Shown here: piece by piece, positions 1 to 9,215 of the stretch | Layout of the letters: every line of letters begins with the position of its first letter | How positions within the stretch are numbered: the first letter of the stretch is position 1 | Position numbers and translations under genes: made by a program | Assembly (NCBI RefSeq): GCF_000485595.1 | Contig: NW_014577134.1 | Coordinates: 197,626 to 231,181 of the forward strand | DNA: 33,556 bases | Source of the DNA: Priapulus caudatus | Taxonomy: Eukaryota; Priapulida; Priapulimorpha; Priapulimorphida; Priapulidae | Direction of reading: 5' to 3' | Notes under the pieces: model-generated | Databases searched by the model: none | Seen by the model: only the letters and a program-made list of their open reading frames with translations | What the model was told of the DNA's origin: nothing

Positions 1-252
1 GGTATCTATGTTTCCAGTACCCAGGTACCTATGTGTCCCGGTACCTTATGTTGGTCCCAGTACCAGGTGCCTATGTGTTCCCGTTAACTTATGTGCTCCG
101 CGCTACCTATGTGATCCCAGCTACCCAGGTGATCCTATGTGTCCCGGGCTACCTATGGGGTTTCCCGGTTACTTATGTTTCCGGGGTACCTATTGTGTCC
201 CGGTACCTATGTGTCCCGCGTACACTATGTTTTCCGGTACTTTATGTCTCCC
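1..252. repeat. 16-bp minisatellite array (GGTACCTATGTGTCCC), plus orientation, cut by window start
   Basis: Degenerate tandem copies of GGTACCTATGTGTCCC, with some units lengthened by an AGTACCCA insert to 24 bp. Each unit carries a GGTACC (KpnI) site. Small indels are frequent, for example ACCTATTGTGTCC and TACTTATGTTTCC. Its mirror in the right arm is 15352-15616. Frames read through it are open by repetition only. Confidence 0.85.
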
Positions 253-640
253 CATATTAAATGGGCGGTACTATATAAAGTCATGGACGAGGGGGGGGTG
301 AATAAAATTGCTTGCTTGGCTTGCGCTGATCAATCAGCGATACAATGTATAATCATGCACGTTTATGTACATGTATCACTGACCTGAGCCCACCCTGTTT
401 TCTGTGGTTTCATCGAGCCACGCTTTCGTATACCGCTTATACCACTGATTATATTACAACAAATATTATGTGCTTGTATATATCATGCTTTATACATGCC
501 GGAATTTCGCATGGTGTCCCCTTGATGCTTAATGCAAAATTGTGAACTGAACTGCAGTTTTTTATTTGAAATACTAAAAAACACATTTTAATTTTTGTTT
601 TCTGACGTAACAGCCTAGGCCTATCCTGAAATCTTGTTTG
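253..640. other. Loop between two inverted 16-bp arrays; single-copy-type sequence
   Basis: This non-repetitive segment separates the plus-oriented array from the minus-oriented array and recurs reverse-complemented at about 14968-15351. It contains a TATA-like element at 272-280 and a short hairpin at 324-339 (CGCTGAT, CA, ATCAGCG). No frame persists in both copies, so I see no gene. Confidence 0.6.
272..280 (+). promoter_or_regulatory. TATA-like element TATATAAAG in the array loop
   Basis: TATATAAAG lies just inside the edge of the 16-bp array. It is intact in the right-arm copy (15316-15324 on the minus strand), so it is not a sequencing accident. No clear initiator and no downstream reading frame supports real transcription; this is a motif-level call. 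Confidence 0.2.
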
Positions 641-836
641 TGTACTGCGGACACATAGGTACCGGCGACCCATAGGTACCTGCGGTATGCGGACACATAG
701 GTTCCGCGGACACATAGGTACCTGGGTACTGGGACACAGGTTACGCGGGACACATAAGCGTACCGGGACACTAGGTACCTGGTCTGCGGACACATAGATA
801 CCGCGCGGCACATAGGTACCGGGACACTAGGTATGA
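641..836. repeat. 16-bp minisatellite array, minus orientation
   Basis: Tandem copies of the reverse complement of the 1-252 unit (GGGACACATAGGTACC). With the first array it forms an inverted pair around the 253-640 loop. The array ends at 837 at a conserved boundary, TATGACCC..GGGGTCGTCAG, seen again at 14756-14780 and 21139-21160. Confidence 0.85.
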
Positions 837-3480
837 CCCGCATGGGGTCGTCAGTCTACCTATCTAAGTAAGAAGCTGAGACTGAAAACGTGAGAACATC
901 ATGTGGTGCCCACTCCCTCCCCCATAACACCGTGCGACAATTACTTGCTATTGTCGTGTGGAAATTATGGTAATTTTTTTTACAGGTGTAAAGCGGAATT
1001 TGTATTAATGGATTTATGGAAACATTAATACGATATTACAATACGTCGGTGAAATGTAGCGAGGAAGCTACAGTTTGGTGGATATCGAAGGCCTTGTCTG
1101 TTATGAACTCTAGTAGAGGATAAGTAAGCACACGGCAATGATTTTGAACGTCTTCTGTTCGAATGCTTTCGTCCACTTTCCCAGTTTTATGAAAGCGCAA
1201 ACCATTTGCTCATGCTCGTGTCGATAGCGTATGTGCACAGTACTGTAGCAAGCTGTTTGGCCACAGTTGCTTTAATGTTTAATGTGATTTATTTTTGCGG
1301 CGAGCACACACCCATTTCTCCAGCTGTTGGCTCTGCGGCCTGTAATCTCCCGGGTATGTGCATATAACTGCTAGCTAGGGTGAAAGGTCACACGTCTGAC
1401 AGTTGCGTTGGCTTTGAGCTGCGTAGATTCGGTGCAGCTATGCAGCACGCCGCCGAACAAAAAAAAAAAAAGAAAAAAAAAATGCCGTGTTGCACTTTTA
1501 ACGCCGTGCCAAGTTTATCCTAAAGGTCAGCTGTTGTTCATTTGGCTAGCGGCATTTTCGAACTATGTTAAATAGGTTCAGGCCAAACCCTTACGCCGTG
1601 GGTGCGGCTGGAGTGCAAAGGGGTGTGAGGATGTGGGCCGGCGTAGCAACCTACTGAACCGTGGTGCCAGGCATGCTGCGGAGACGGAGGAGGGATGGCC
1701 GCTCTGCCTATCGCACTTGAGTCGGCCCGAAACCATCCACGCAATAGCAATGCCGATAAAATAGCTGTTTATTTCGTGCCGAAGGTTATTGAATCTGGAG
1801 GTTAGCAGGGGGTGGGACGCGGGAAGCTCGTTTCACAGAACACTGGAGACCAGGACCGCGAAGGTGTGTGTGGTGGCGAAGTGTTGCGCCACTGTTTAAC
1901 ATGCAACATCACGCTATTAATTAATTCATATAAATTCGCCAACTGTAAATAATTAGCCTCAGGACACTATAAACGCTGGAGCAAGCCATGGAAGGCAGCC
2001 GCTGCTTACGCGATTGCCATGCATAGTGAAATTATACTACTGTATTGCAATGTCATCGCAACTTTAAAATCGTTTATATTATTGTAATATGTCTGTATTT
2101 AAGTTCTTGGCGGGTGGGCGGTGTTTCAATTCGTAACAAAAAATACGGCAAAACTCCGCTATATACAGGAAAATGATATATATGATCTATGAGCTAAAAC
2201 ACCTATTTATTATTCTGTACCTATTGGCTATTTTATTAGCTCTTGGATTATTAATATCCTGCCTGTCATACTGAATTTATATTGTCTGAACAACATTGAA
2301 ACCTTGGGCGTCGAGCTGTCAACTTTCCCTTTTAATACTCACATAAAGATTTGATTACTAATATACCCATGGAACGACGAAGGTATTAATGCGGCACTAT
2401 TACAATATATGGGGTGGATGGTGGTATTAGCACTTGCCTGAACAATATCTGTGATTTAATTTTTGCTGGCAAGGTATACATTTATTCGCAGATGTCATTC
2501 ATTACTCCTCCCATCCATTACTTGTACAAAATAATTTTCAGAATTACAGTAGGAGAACGTGTCCTGGGGCTTCTGCGGATTAGCGAGAGAAAGTTTGAAG
2601 CGTCACGTTACCCACTCTGTGCACAGATCTGGGTCTAGACTGTTGAATGGTCATTGTTAATGCGAGTGTGAAAACTCACGTTCCGGCAGGAGCTACTAAA
2701 ATATGAAAAAAGTCTATTTCCAAATAGTGAAAACAATACACGGTTTGGCCCATGAAATTGTGCAGTATGAATACGAGGAGGGCAGAAGAATGATGCATGT
2801 TATAGCATGTCGCAAATATCGTATGCATCTTATAATTATCGGTTGCGCTTGAGGAGACTTTACAAGTGCCCCCAGGTCGCATACATACCACCAGTCACGC
2901 ATATTCTCCGATGCATCCAATTACCCTGCTCATAACACTAATTCTTGTTTGCCACACGTTTCGGTCAGCACTGGACCCTGAGGTCGACCGGCGGCCGGCA
3001 ATTGCTTCCCGAAGAACGGACCATGTCTATTATGCGAGTGATTGAACGGACCCGTCCGCTTTGCGTCATCAACGATCGCATTGGAGGAGCCAGGGGGACT
3101 TTAGTGTTTTTCCTCGTCCAGAAGCTATGACTGTCGGTTTCGGAGCTCTCTCTATCTCTCCCTTTCCCCCCTTTTTCTCCTCTCGTCTTCTCCGTCCGTC
3201 TCTCACTCTCTCCTCCCTCCTCCTTCCTTACTCGCCTCAATTACTCGCTCTCTCGTGACTGAATCAGAAGCTCACGGCCAATCTTTATGATGACCGCACA
3301 CAAACGCGCCCGCGCGTAGTCCACCATCCGGCAGTTTCAATTCGTCCCACCTCACGGTGGTCTTTTTAAGGTGATGGTCAAATTTCCCCTAACCGCATCG
3401 AGTGGCGTGCTGTACGGACCAACGCATCGCGACCCACGGTGCGCAAACACGGCGCGGTCGCGGTACGTTGCTGCCGCCAT
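837..3480. other. Single-copy-type segment X, left-arm copy; no gene seen
   Basis: This segment recurs reverse-complemented at about 12140-14785 and directly at about 21147-23645. Frames in it (74 codons from 2414, 60 codons on the minus strand at 1568-1750) are broken by indels in the other copies. It contains a hairpin near 2188-2255 related to 22409-22460, and a pyrimidine-rich tract at 3145-3260. An A-rich stretch at 1459-1482 is absent from both other copies. I see no RNA gene and no protein motif. Confidence 0.7.
3145..3260 (+). repeat. Pyrimidine-rich tract (TCTCTCCC type)
   Basis: Nearly uninterrupted C/T run with TCTCTC and CTCCCT motifs. It is present in all three copies (12360-12475 as purines, 23310-23430). 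Such homopyrimidine runs can form triplex DNA; no function is inferred. Confidence 0.7.
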
Positions 3481-3780
3481 ACGTAACGCCGTACCCCGCT
3501 AGCGCCGTAACGCCGTAACGCGGTGAAAGCCGTACTTCGTACGCGGTAACGCCGTACCGAACGTTAGTACGCGATAAACGCCGTAACGCCGTACCCGATA
3601 CGCCGGGGGCGACCTGCGCCTAACGCCGGTAAACGCCGTAACGGTGCGTGACGCCGCTACCCCGTAACGCTGTAACTCCGTAACGCCGTACCCCTAACGT
3701 TGTAACGCCGTACCCGTAACGTGGTAAACGCGTAACCCCGTAACGTGGTAACGCGCGTAACGGGTGACGCCGTAACGTGG
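3480..3780. repeat. 23-bp CpG-rich minisatellite, left-arm copy
   Basis: Copies of a 16-mer module close to GTAACGTGGTAACGCC plus the 7-mer GTACCCC, disordered by indels. The clean version is at 23646-23930 and the right-arm version at about 11840-12135. All three arrays are about 300 bp long. Confidence 0.8.
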
Positions 3781-4166
3781 TGACTGCCCATTTTTAGTCT
3801 GACGTTGAGACAAAGAAAACCCGGCGTATCCTTTCGAGAATGCTAAAATTAATGAAGGAATGAAAAAGGCCAATCGTATGACGAAACAACGTGGCGTAAA
3901 GCTGGACCCTATAAACATCGAGGTTAACTGAAAAGTACTCCTTCTTTCTAAAGACGCGGGTGCCGACGATGTACAGGGTTCAAAATCGACCCCTTTTCGA
4001 GTTTTCTCTGACGAGCATGAGTACCACCATCGCTGCACATGATAAAAATTTCAAAGAAAATGTAAACAAATACATAAAATTTAAATTTAGAAAATTTAAT
4101 ATTTTTAAATTTTAAATTTTAAAATATAAAAAAATTATTTTTAAAAAAAATTGGCACTTCACTCTA
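3776..4166. mobile_element. MITE-like AT-rich element inside satellite, left-arm copy
   Basis: About 380 bp with ends GTGACTGCCCATTTT on one side and, reverse-complemented, GTGAATGCCCAATTT or GTGAATGCCCATTTT on the other, an imperfect terminal inverted repeat of about 15 bp. The interior ends in a run of AAATTT blocks. It lies between the 23-bp array and the GTAGGACCAACGACC array. Here the right end is damaged (TTGGCACTTCACTC). No frame in it looks like a transposase, so any mobility would be non-autonomous. Target duplications are not evident. Confidence 0.4.
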
Positions 4167-4184
4167 CCCCTCTTACTAATAACC

Positions 4185-4300
4185 GTAGGACCAACCGAAA
4201 CACAACAAAAAAAACCGCTAGGACCAACGACCGTCAGGACGTCACGACCCGGTAGCGACCAACGACCCGTAGGGACAACGACCGTAGGACGTATAGATTC
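4185..4300. repeat. Second 16-bp minisatellite (CGTAGGACCAACGACC), left-arm copy
   Basis: About six degenerate units. The clean copy at 24327-24385 has three exact units plus a partial one. The right-arm version is at about 11318-11440 and again has about six units, so the palindrome arms carry roughly twice the array of the third copy. Confidence 0.75.
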
Positions 4301-4304
4301 GGTT

Positions 4305-6345
4305 CCCCGTAACGTGGTGACGCGTAAACAGCTAACGCGGTAAACGCCGTAACCACCGTACCCCGTAACGTGGTAACGCCGTAACGCCGTAACGCGGTAG
4401 ACGCCGTAACGTTGGTGACGCCGTTACCCCGTACGTGGCTAACGCCGTAACGCGTGAACGCGTGACGCCGCTCAACGTGGTGACGCCGCTACCCGTAACG
4501 CGGTGACTGCCGTAACGTTTGTGACGCCGTACCCCGTAACGCGGTGATGCCGTACGTGTGACGACGGCTAACCCAGTATACGCGGTGATGCCCGTAACGT
4601 GCGGTGACGCCGTAACGTGGTGACGCCGTACCCCGTAACGCGCGGTGATGCCGATTACGTGGCTGAGCGTAACGTGCGTGGACGCCGTACCCCGGTAACG
4701 CGGTGATGCGTAACGTGGTGACCCGCTACCCCGTAACGCCGGTTGACGCCGTACCCCGTAACGGGCGGTGCGCGTACCCCGCTAAGCCGGTGATGCCGTA
4801 ACGTGGTGACGCCGTTACCCCGTAACGCGGCCCCCCCGTGACGCGATAACGGTGGTGACGCCGTACCCCTAACGTGGTGACGCCGTACCCCGTAACGCCG
4901 GTGATGCCGCTAACGTGGTTGACGCCGTACACGTTAACGCGGTGATGCCGTAACGTGGTGACGCCGTGACCCAACGCGGTGCATGCGTTACGTGGATGCA
5001 CGCCGTACCCGTTAAACGCGTGATGCCGTAACTGCAGTGACGCCGTACACCGCTAACGCGTGGATGCCGTAACGTGGGTTGACGCCGATAACGTGGTGAC
5101 GCCGTTACCCGTAACGCTGGTGATGCCGTAACGTTGGTGAGCCGCTACCCGAACGCGTGATGCCGCTAACGGTGTGACGCCGTACCCGTACGTGGTGACG
5201 CGTACGCGGTTGATGCCGTAAACGTGGTGACGCCGTACCACGTAACGTGGTGATGCCGTAACGTGGGTGCCCGTACCCGTAACGCGGTGACGCCGGTACG
5301 CGGGTGATGCCGTAACGTGGTGACGCCGTACCCGTAACGTGAGTGATGCGTACGTGGTGACGGCCGTACCCGTAACGCGGTGATGCCGTAACGTGGTGGA
5401 CGCCGTACCCCGTAACGTTGGCTGACGCCTGTACCCGTAGACGCGGTGATGCCGTAACGTGGTTGACGCCGGTACACCGTAACGCGGTGATTGCCTAACG
5501 CCAGGTGATGCCGTAACGTTGGTGACCGCCGCTACACCGTAAACGCGGTTGATGCCCGGTAACGTGGTGACGCGTACCTGTAACCGGTGACGCCGTAACG
5601 TGTGATGCCGTAACGTGGTGACGCCGTACACCGTAAGCGCGGTTGATGCCGTAACGTGCGTGAAACCCGTAACGTGGGTGGACGCGTACCCGCTAACGCC
5701 GAGTGATGCCGTAACGATGGTGACGCCGCTACCCCGCTACTGCGGTGACGCCGTAACGTGCTGATGCCGTAACGTGGTGACGCCGTACCCTGTAACGTGC
5801 GGTGATGCCGTAACCGTGGTGACGCCGTACCTCGTAACCGCGGTGCATGCCGTAACGTGGTGACGCCCGTACCCCGGTAACGTGTTGATTCGCCGTAACG
5901 TTGGTGACGCCGTACCCCGCTAACGCGTGACGCCGTAACGCGGTCGATGCCGTAACGTGGTGACGCGTACCCCGTAACGTGGTGAGCCGTAAACGTCGGT
6001 GACGCCGTACCCCGTAACGACGTGATGCCGTAACGTGGTTGAGCGCTGTACCCGTAACGTGGCTGACGCGTACCCCGTAACGCAGTGATGCCGTAACGTG
6101 GTGACGCCCGTTACCCGTAACGCGGTGATGCGGCGTAACAGTCGGTTGACGCCGTACCCGTGAACGCGGTGACTGCCGTTAACGTTGGTGACGCCGCTAC
6201 CCCGTAACCGCGGTGATGCCGTAACGTGGTGAACGCCGTTACCCGTAACGCGGTGACGCCGTATCGTGTCGACACCGGATACCCGTAACGCGGTGACGCA
6301 CGTAACGTGGTGAACGCCGCTTCACCGTAACGCGGTGACTGCCGT
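4305..6345. repeat. 39-bp CpG-rich satellite, left-arm copy (about 2 kb)
   Basis: The unit is module GTAACGTGGTGACGCC, then GTACCCC, then GTAACGCGGTGATGCC (16+7+16 = 39 bp), with seven CpG per unit. Here almost every unit carries small insertions or deletions, whereas 24495-24700 is exactly periodic. About 50 units fit the length. Because 39 is divisible by three, long spurious frames (up to 192 codons here) arise on the minus strand. Confidence 0.9.
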
Positions 6346-7260
6346 AACGGGCATGCGTTTTTTCGTAACTGCTCGGCTGCTGAACCGGACCACGAGCTCC
6401 CGTCGGTTGGCAGCAGGGTCGCCAATGCGCGACACAGCTGAACGCAGCGCGCCGGCTAATCGAACGCTTCCGTCGAGGTCGTCGCGCGTTTGCGCGCGTG
6501 GCGTTGTGAAGCGACCTCGCGGCGCGGGGGCGAGGAGCGAGCGGGGGCGCGGCGGCGGGAGGAGGAGGAGGAGGAGCGTGTGCGTGGTTGATGACCTCGT
6601 GCGTGCGGGGCGTAGCCGCGCGGTTGACATCAGTTAACGCGTAGGCGTGCGCCGCGACTCGCGGACGCATCGATGTCGCGTAAACAAGCAACTGCAGACA
6701 CAAAAGTGATCAATCACTAGCAAAATGTTTGTGACCCATTTCAGGTTATCCCGGACAACTTAATAATGATAGTGAGCACAGGGGGACTGGGACACAGGCG
6801 CGCGCGCGCACAAGACTGTCGCGTGTAATTACCTCCTTTTCAGCTGGGACTGTGAATGACCTGGCGGCCAGGGGCGGGGCGATCCGCCTAATAATCGGCG
6901 TTCGGCGCCGCCTGCGCCTTCTATTTGTGGCGTGCAGTGCTTTGCACCTGCATGCGCGAGACGCAGGCAAGTCGCATTCGTCCCCTATAGAAATGCCACC
7001 CGGGTTTTGATGAAATGCGTGTGCGTGCGTCGCGGTCGTGTGCATTACGTGCCATTAACCGTGCATGGTGTGGTGAATGGCGTGCCTTGCGCGAGCGCCT
7101 GTGTGTGTGTGTGTAATATGTATTAGTATATATATAATATATCCATTTATCGTTGGCTACGCGCGTTCGTGTGTCTCAGTGGGCTGCGCAGTGTCAACAT
7201 TACGACGTAATCGGACTCTGCCTGTGTACAACACTATTGCTGTCAAGTCTCTCTATTTTC
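6346..7260. other. GC-rich segment with GGA tract, left-arm copy; no gene seen
   Basis: This CpG-rich stretch follows the satellite and recurs at 8285-9215 (inverted) and 25361-26290 (direct). It has a (GGA)n tract at about 6557-6577, a hairpin AGTGAT, CA, ATCACT at 6705-6718 and an alternating CG run near 6798. Frames of about 100 codons are compositional and not kept in frame between copies. It could be CpG-island-like, but nothing shows transcription. Confidence 0.55.
6705..6718. repeat. Short hairpin AGTGAT-CA-ATCACT
   Basis: Perfect inverted repeat, preserved as AAGTGAT-CA-ATCACTT at 25733-25748 and as AAGTGAT-G-ATCACTT at 8844-8858. Its core TGATCAATCA also appears in the hairpin at 324-339. 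Preservation in all three noisy copies says it is real sequence; a binding-site role is only a guess. Confidence 0.5.
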
Positions 7261-7314
7261 TCCTTCCTCTCTGTCTCTCTCTCTCTCGCTCTCGCCTCTC
7301 TTTCGCCGGCGCGG

Positions 7315-7472
7315 CGGTGTGTGTGGTGTATGTGTGTGTGTGTGTGATGTGTGTGTGTGTGTGTGTGTGTGCTGTGTGTGTGTGTGTGTGATGTGTGTGT
7401 GTGGGTGTTGTGTGTGTGTTGGGTGTCGGTGTGTGGTGTGTGTGTGTTGTGGTTGTGTGTGTGTGTGGTGTA

Positions 7473-7503
<31 letters not shown>

Positions 7504-7613
7504 TGTGTGTTGTGTGTGTGTGTGTGTGTGTGTGTGTAGTGGGTGTGTGTTGTGTGTCGTGTGTGTGGGTGTGTGTGTGTGTTGTGTGGTGTGTGTGTGT
7601 GTGATGTGTGTGC
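7315..7613. repeat. (GT)n microsatellite, left-arm copy
   Basis: About 300 bp of GT with scattered interruptions. It mirrors the (CA)n at 7927-8228 and corresponds to 26366-26694. Histidine/threonine- or cysteine/valine-rich frames through it are not genes. Confidence 0.95.
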
Positions 7614-7753
7614 TGGGCGTGCGTGCGTGCGAGCGCGGCGTCGCGGTGCCGTGCGTGCATGTGACTCTCGTTCTCTCTCTCCCATCTTCTCTGCTTGCCG
7701 ACGCCGGCTTGGGTTGGCTGCTGTGCTGCTCGTTGGTGTGGTATCGCGGTGCG

Positions 7754-7798
7754 TCTGCGTGTGGCCTGCGCGGGGCGGTGTTGCTGTTGAGAGGAGAT
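7754..7798 (+). other. Probable degraded SMRTbell adapter at the palindrome centre (vector-type contaminant)
   Basis: Positions 7777-7798 contain GTGTTGCTGTTGAGAG followed by GAGAT. The SMRTbell hairpin adapter, from memory, is a 45-nt sequence whose 3' half reads TTGTTGTTGTTGAGAG then AGAT, so 7777-7798 matches with about two substitutions and one inserted base. The 5' half (about 7754-7776) matches only weakly. The innermost arm landmarks (7687 and 7850) put the midpoint near 7769, and a 45-nt adapter ending at 7798 would be centred at 7776. That coincidence is the main support. It may also be chance similarity next to a GA-rich tract. Confidence 0.65.
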
Positions 7799-7926
7799 AA
7801 AGAAAGGGAGAGAGAGAACGCAAGTGTTTTTTTGGGTGGCCAAAGCAGAGAGACTGAGAGAGAGAACGGGAGTCACATTGCACGCACGCACGCAACGCGC
7901 GCTGCGCACGCACGGCACGCACGACA
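7799..7926. other. Innermost right-arm segment, GA-rich then GCAC-rich
   Basis: The reverse complement of 7799-7850 resembles the CT-rich sequence at 26775-26840 in the third copy (shared CACTTGCGTTCTC, compared with CACCTTGCCGTTCTC). The arm therefore ran a little way into the (CT)n tract before folding back. Positions 7850-7926 mirror 7613-7690. Confidence 0.6.
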
Positions 7927-8228
7927 CATCACACACACACACACACACACACAGCACACACACACACAACCACACACACACACCCACACACACACACACG
8001 ACACACACACTGCACCACACACACATCACCACACACACACACCACACACACACACACACTTACACACACACACACACAGCACACACACACACACACACAG
8101 CACACACACCACTAACAGCAGCACCACACCACACACACACACACACCACCCACACACAGCACACACAGGCACAGCACACACACACACAACACACACATCC
8201 CACCCCCAACAACACCAACCACTACACA
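7927..8228. repeat. (CA)n microsatellite, right-arm copy
   Basis: Mirror of 7315-7613, with interruptions at different places, consistent with independent read errors rather than a precise copy. Confidence 0.95.
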
Positions 8229-9215
8229 CCGCGCTGCGCGCGACAGAGAGCGAGAGCGAGAGAGAGAGAGACAGAGAGGGACAGGAGAAATAGAGAGACT
8301 TGACACAATAGTGTTGCTACACTCAGGCAGCAGTCCGAACTCGTAAGCATTGTTGACACCGCACTCACTGACTAACGACCGCGGCGAGACACGGATAACA
8401 TGATATATATATATGATACATACATACATATTACACACACACACACAGTGCGCTGCGCGCAAGCACCATTCACTCACACGCACGCACGTATGGCACGTAC
8501 ATGGCACCACACGGTGCGGAGTTCTCACGCCGGCAGCACGGACATTTCATCAACACCCGGGGGGTGGCATTTTCTCATAAGGCGGACGAAAATCGACTGC
8601 CTGCGTCTGCGCGTGCAGGTGCAAGCAACTGCACGCCGACAAATAGAAGGCCAGGGCTCGCGCTCGACGTCGATTATTTAGGCGGATCCCCGCCTGGCCG
8701 CCAGGTCATTCACAGTCCCACTGATAAGACGTAATGTTACCGCGACAGTCTGTGGCGCGCGCGCGCTTGTCCAGTCCCGCCTTGTGCCACTTATTCAATT
8801 TTAAGTTGTCCGGAATAACGAAAATGGTCACGAGACATTTTGTAAGTGATGATCACTTTTGTCTGACAGTTGGCCTTGTTAAGCGCGATCGAGGCGTCCG
8901 CGAAGTCGCGGCGCATGCTTACGCGTCTACTGATGTCACCGCGCCGGGCTAGCCCGCACGCACAGGTCATCAACACGCCACCCACTCCCTGCTCCTCCTC
9001 CCCGCCGCCGCCCCCCGCTCCCGCCTCCTCGCCCCCGCTGGCGCTCTGCTTCACCCACGGGCGCAAAACGGCGACGACCTCGCCGAAACGTTCGATTAGC
9101 GGCCCGCTGGCGTGCTGGCCTTGTCGCGCATTGGCGACCCTAGCTGCCACCTGTAACGGCGGGAGGCTTGCGTGGCTCGGGTCTCAACCAGCGGAGCAGT
9201 CACGCAACAAAACTG
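8229..9215. other. GC-rich segment, right-arm copy (inverted); no gene seen
   Basis: Reverse complement of 6346-7260. It holds the (TCC)n counterpart of the GGA tract at about 8988-9020 and the hairpin at 8844-8858. No reading frame is shared with 6346-7260 or 25361-26290 over more than a few dozen codons. Confidence 0.55.

Noticed and set aside
253-640. A second fold-back centre between the inverted GGTACC arrays
   Set aside because: The loop is unique, is not self-complementary around a midpoint, and has no adapter-like sequence.
1150-1180. tRNA-like B box (GTTCGAATGC)
   Set aside because: Flanking bases do not pair as a T stem, and no A box or acceptor stem was found.
7200-8303. Long His/Thr- and Cys/Val-rich frames
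   Set aside because: Translations of CA/GT microsatellites.
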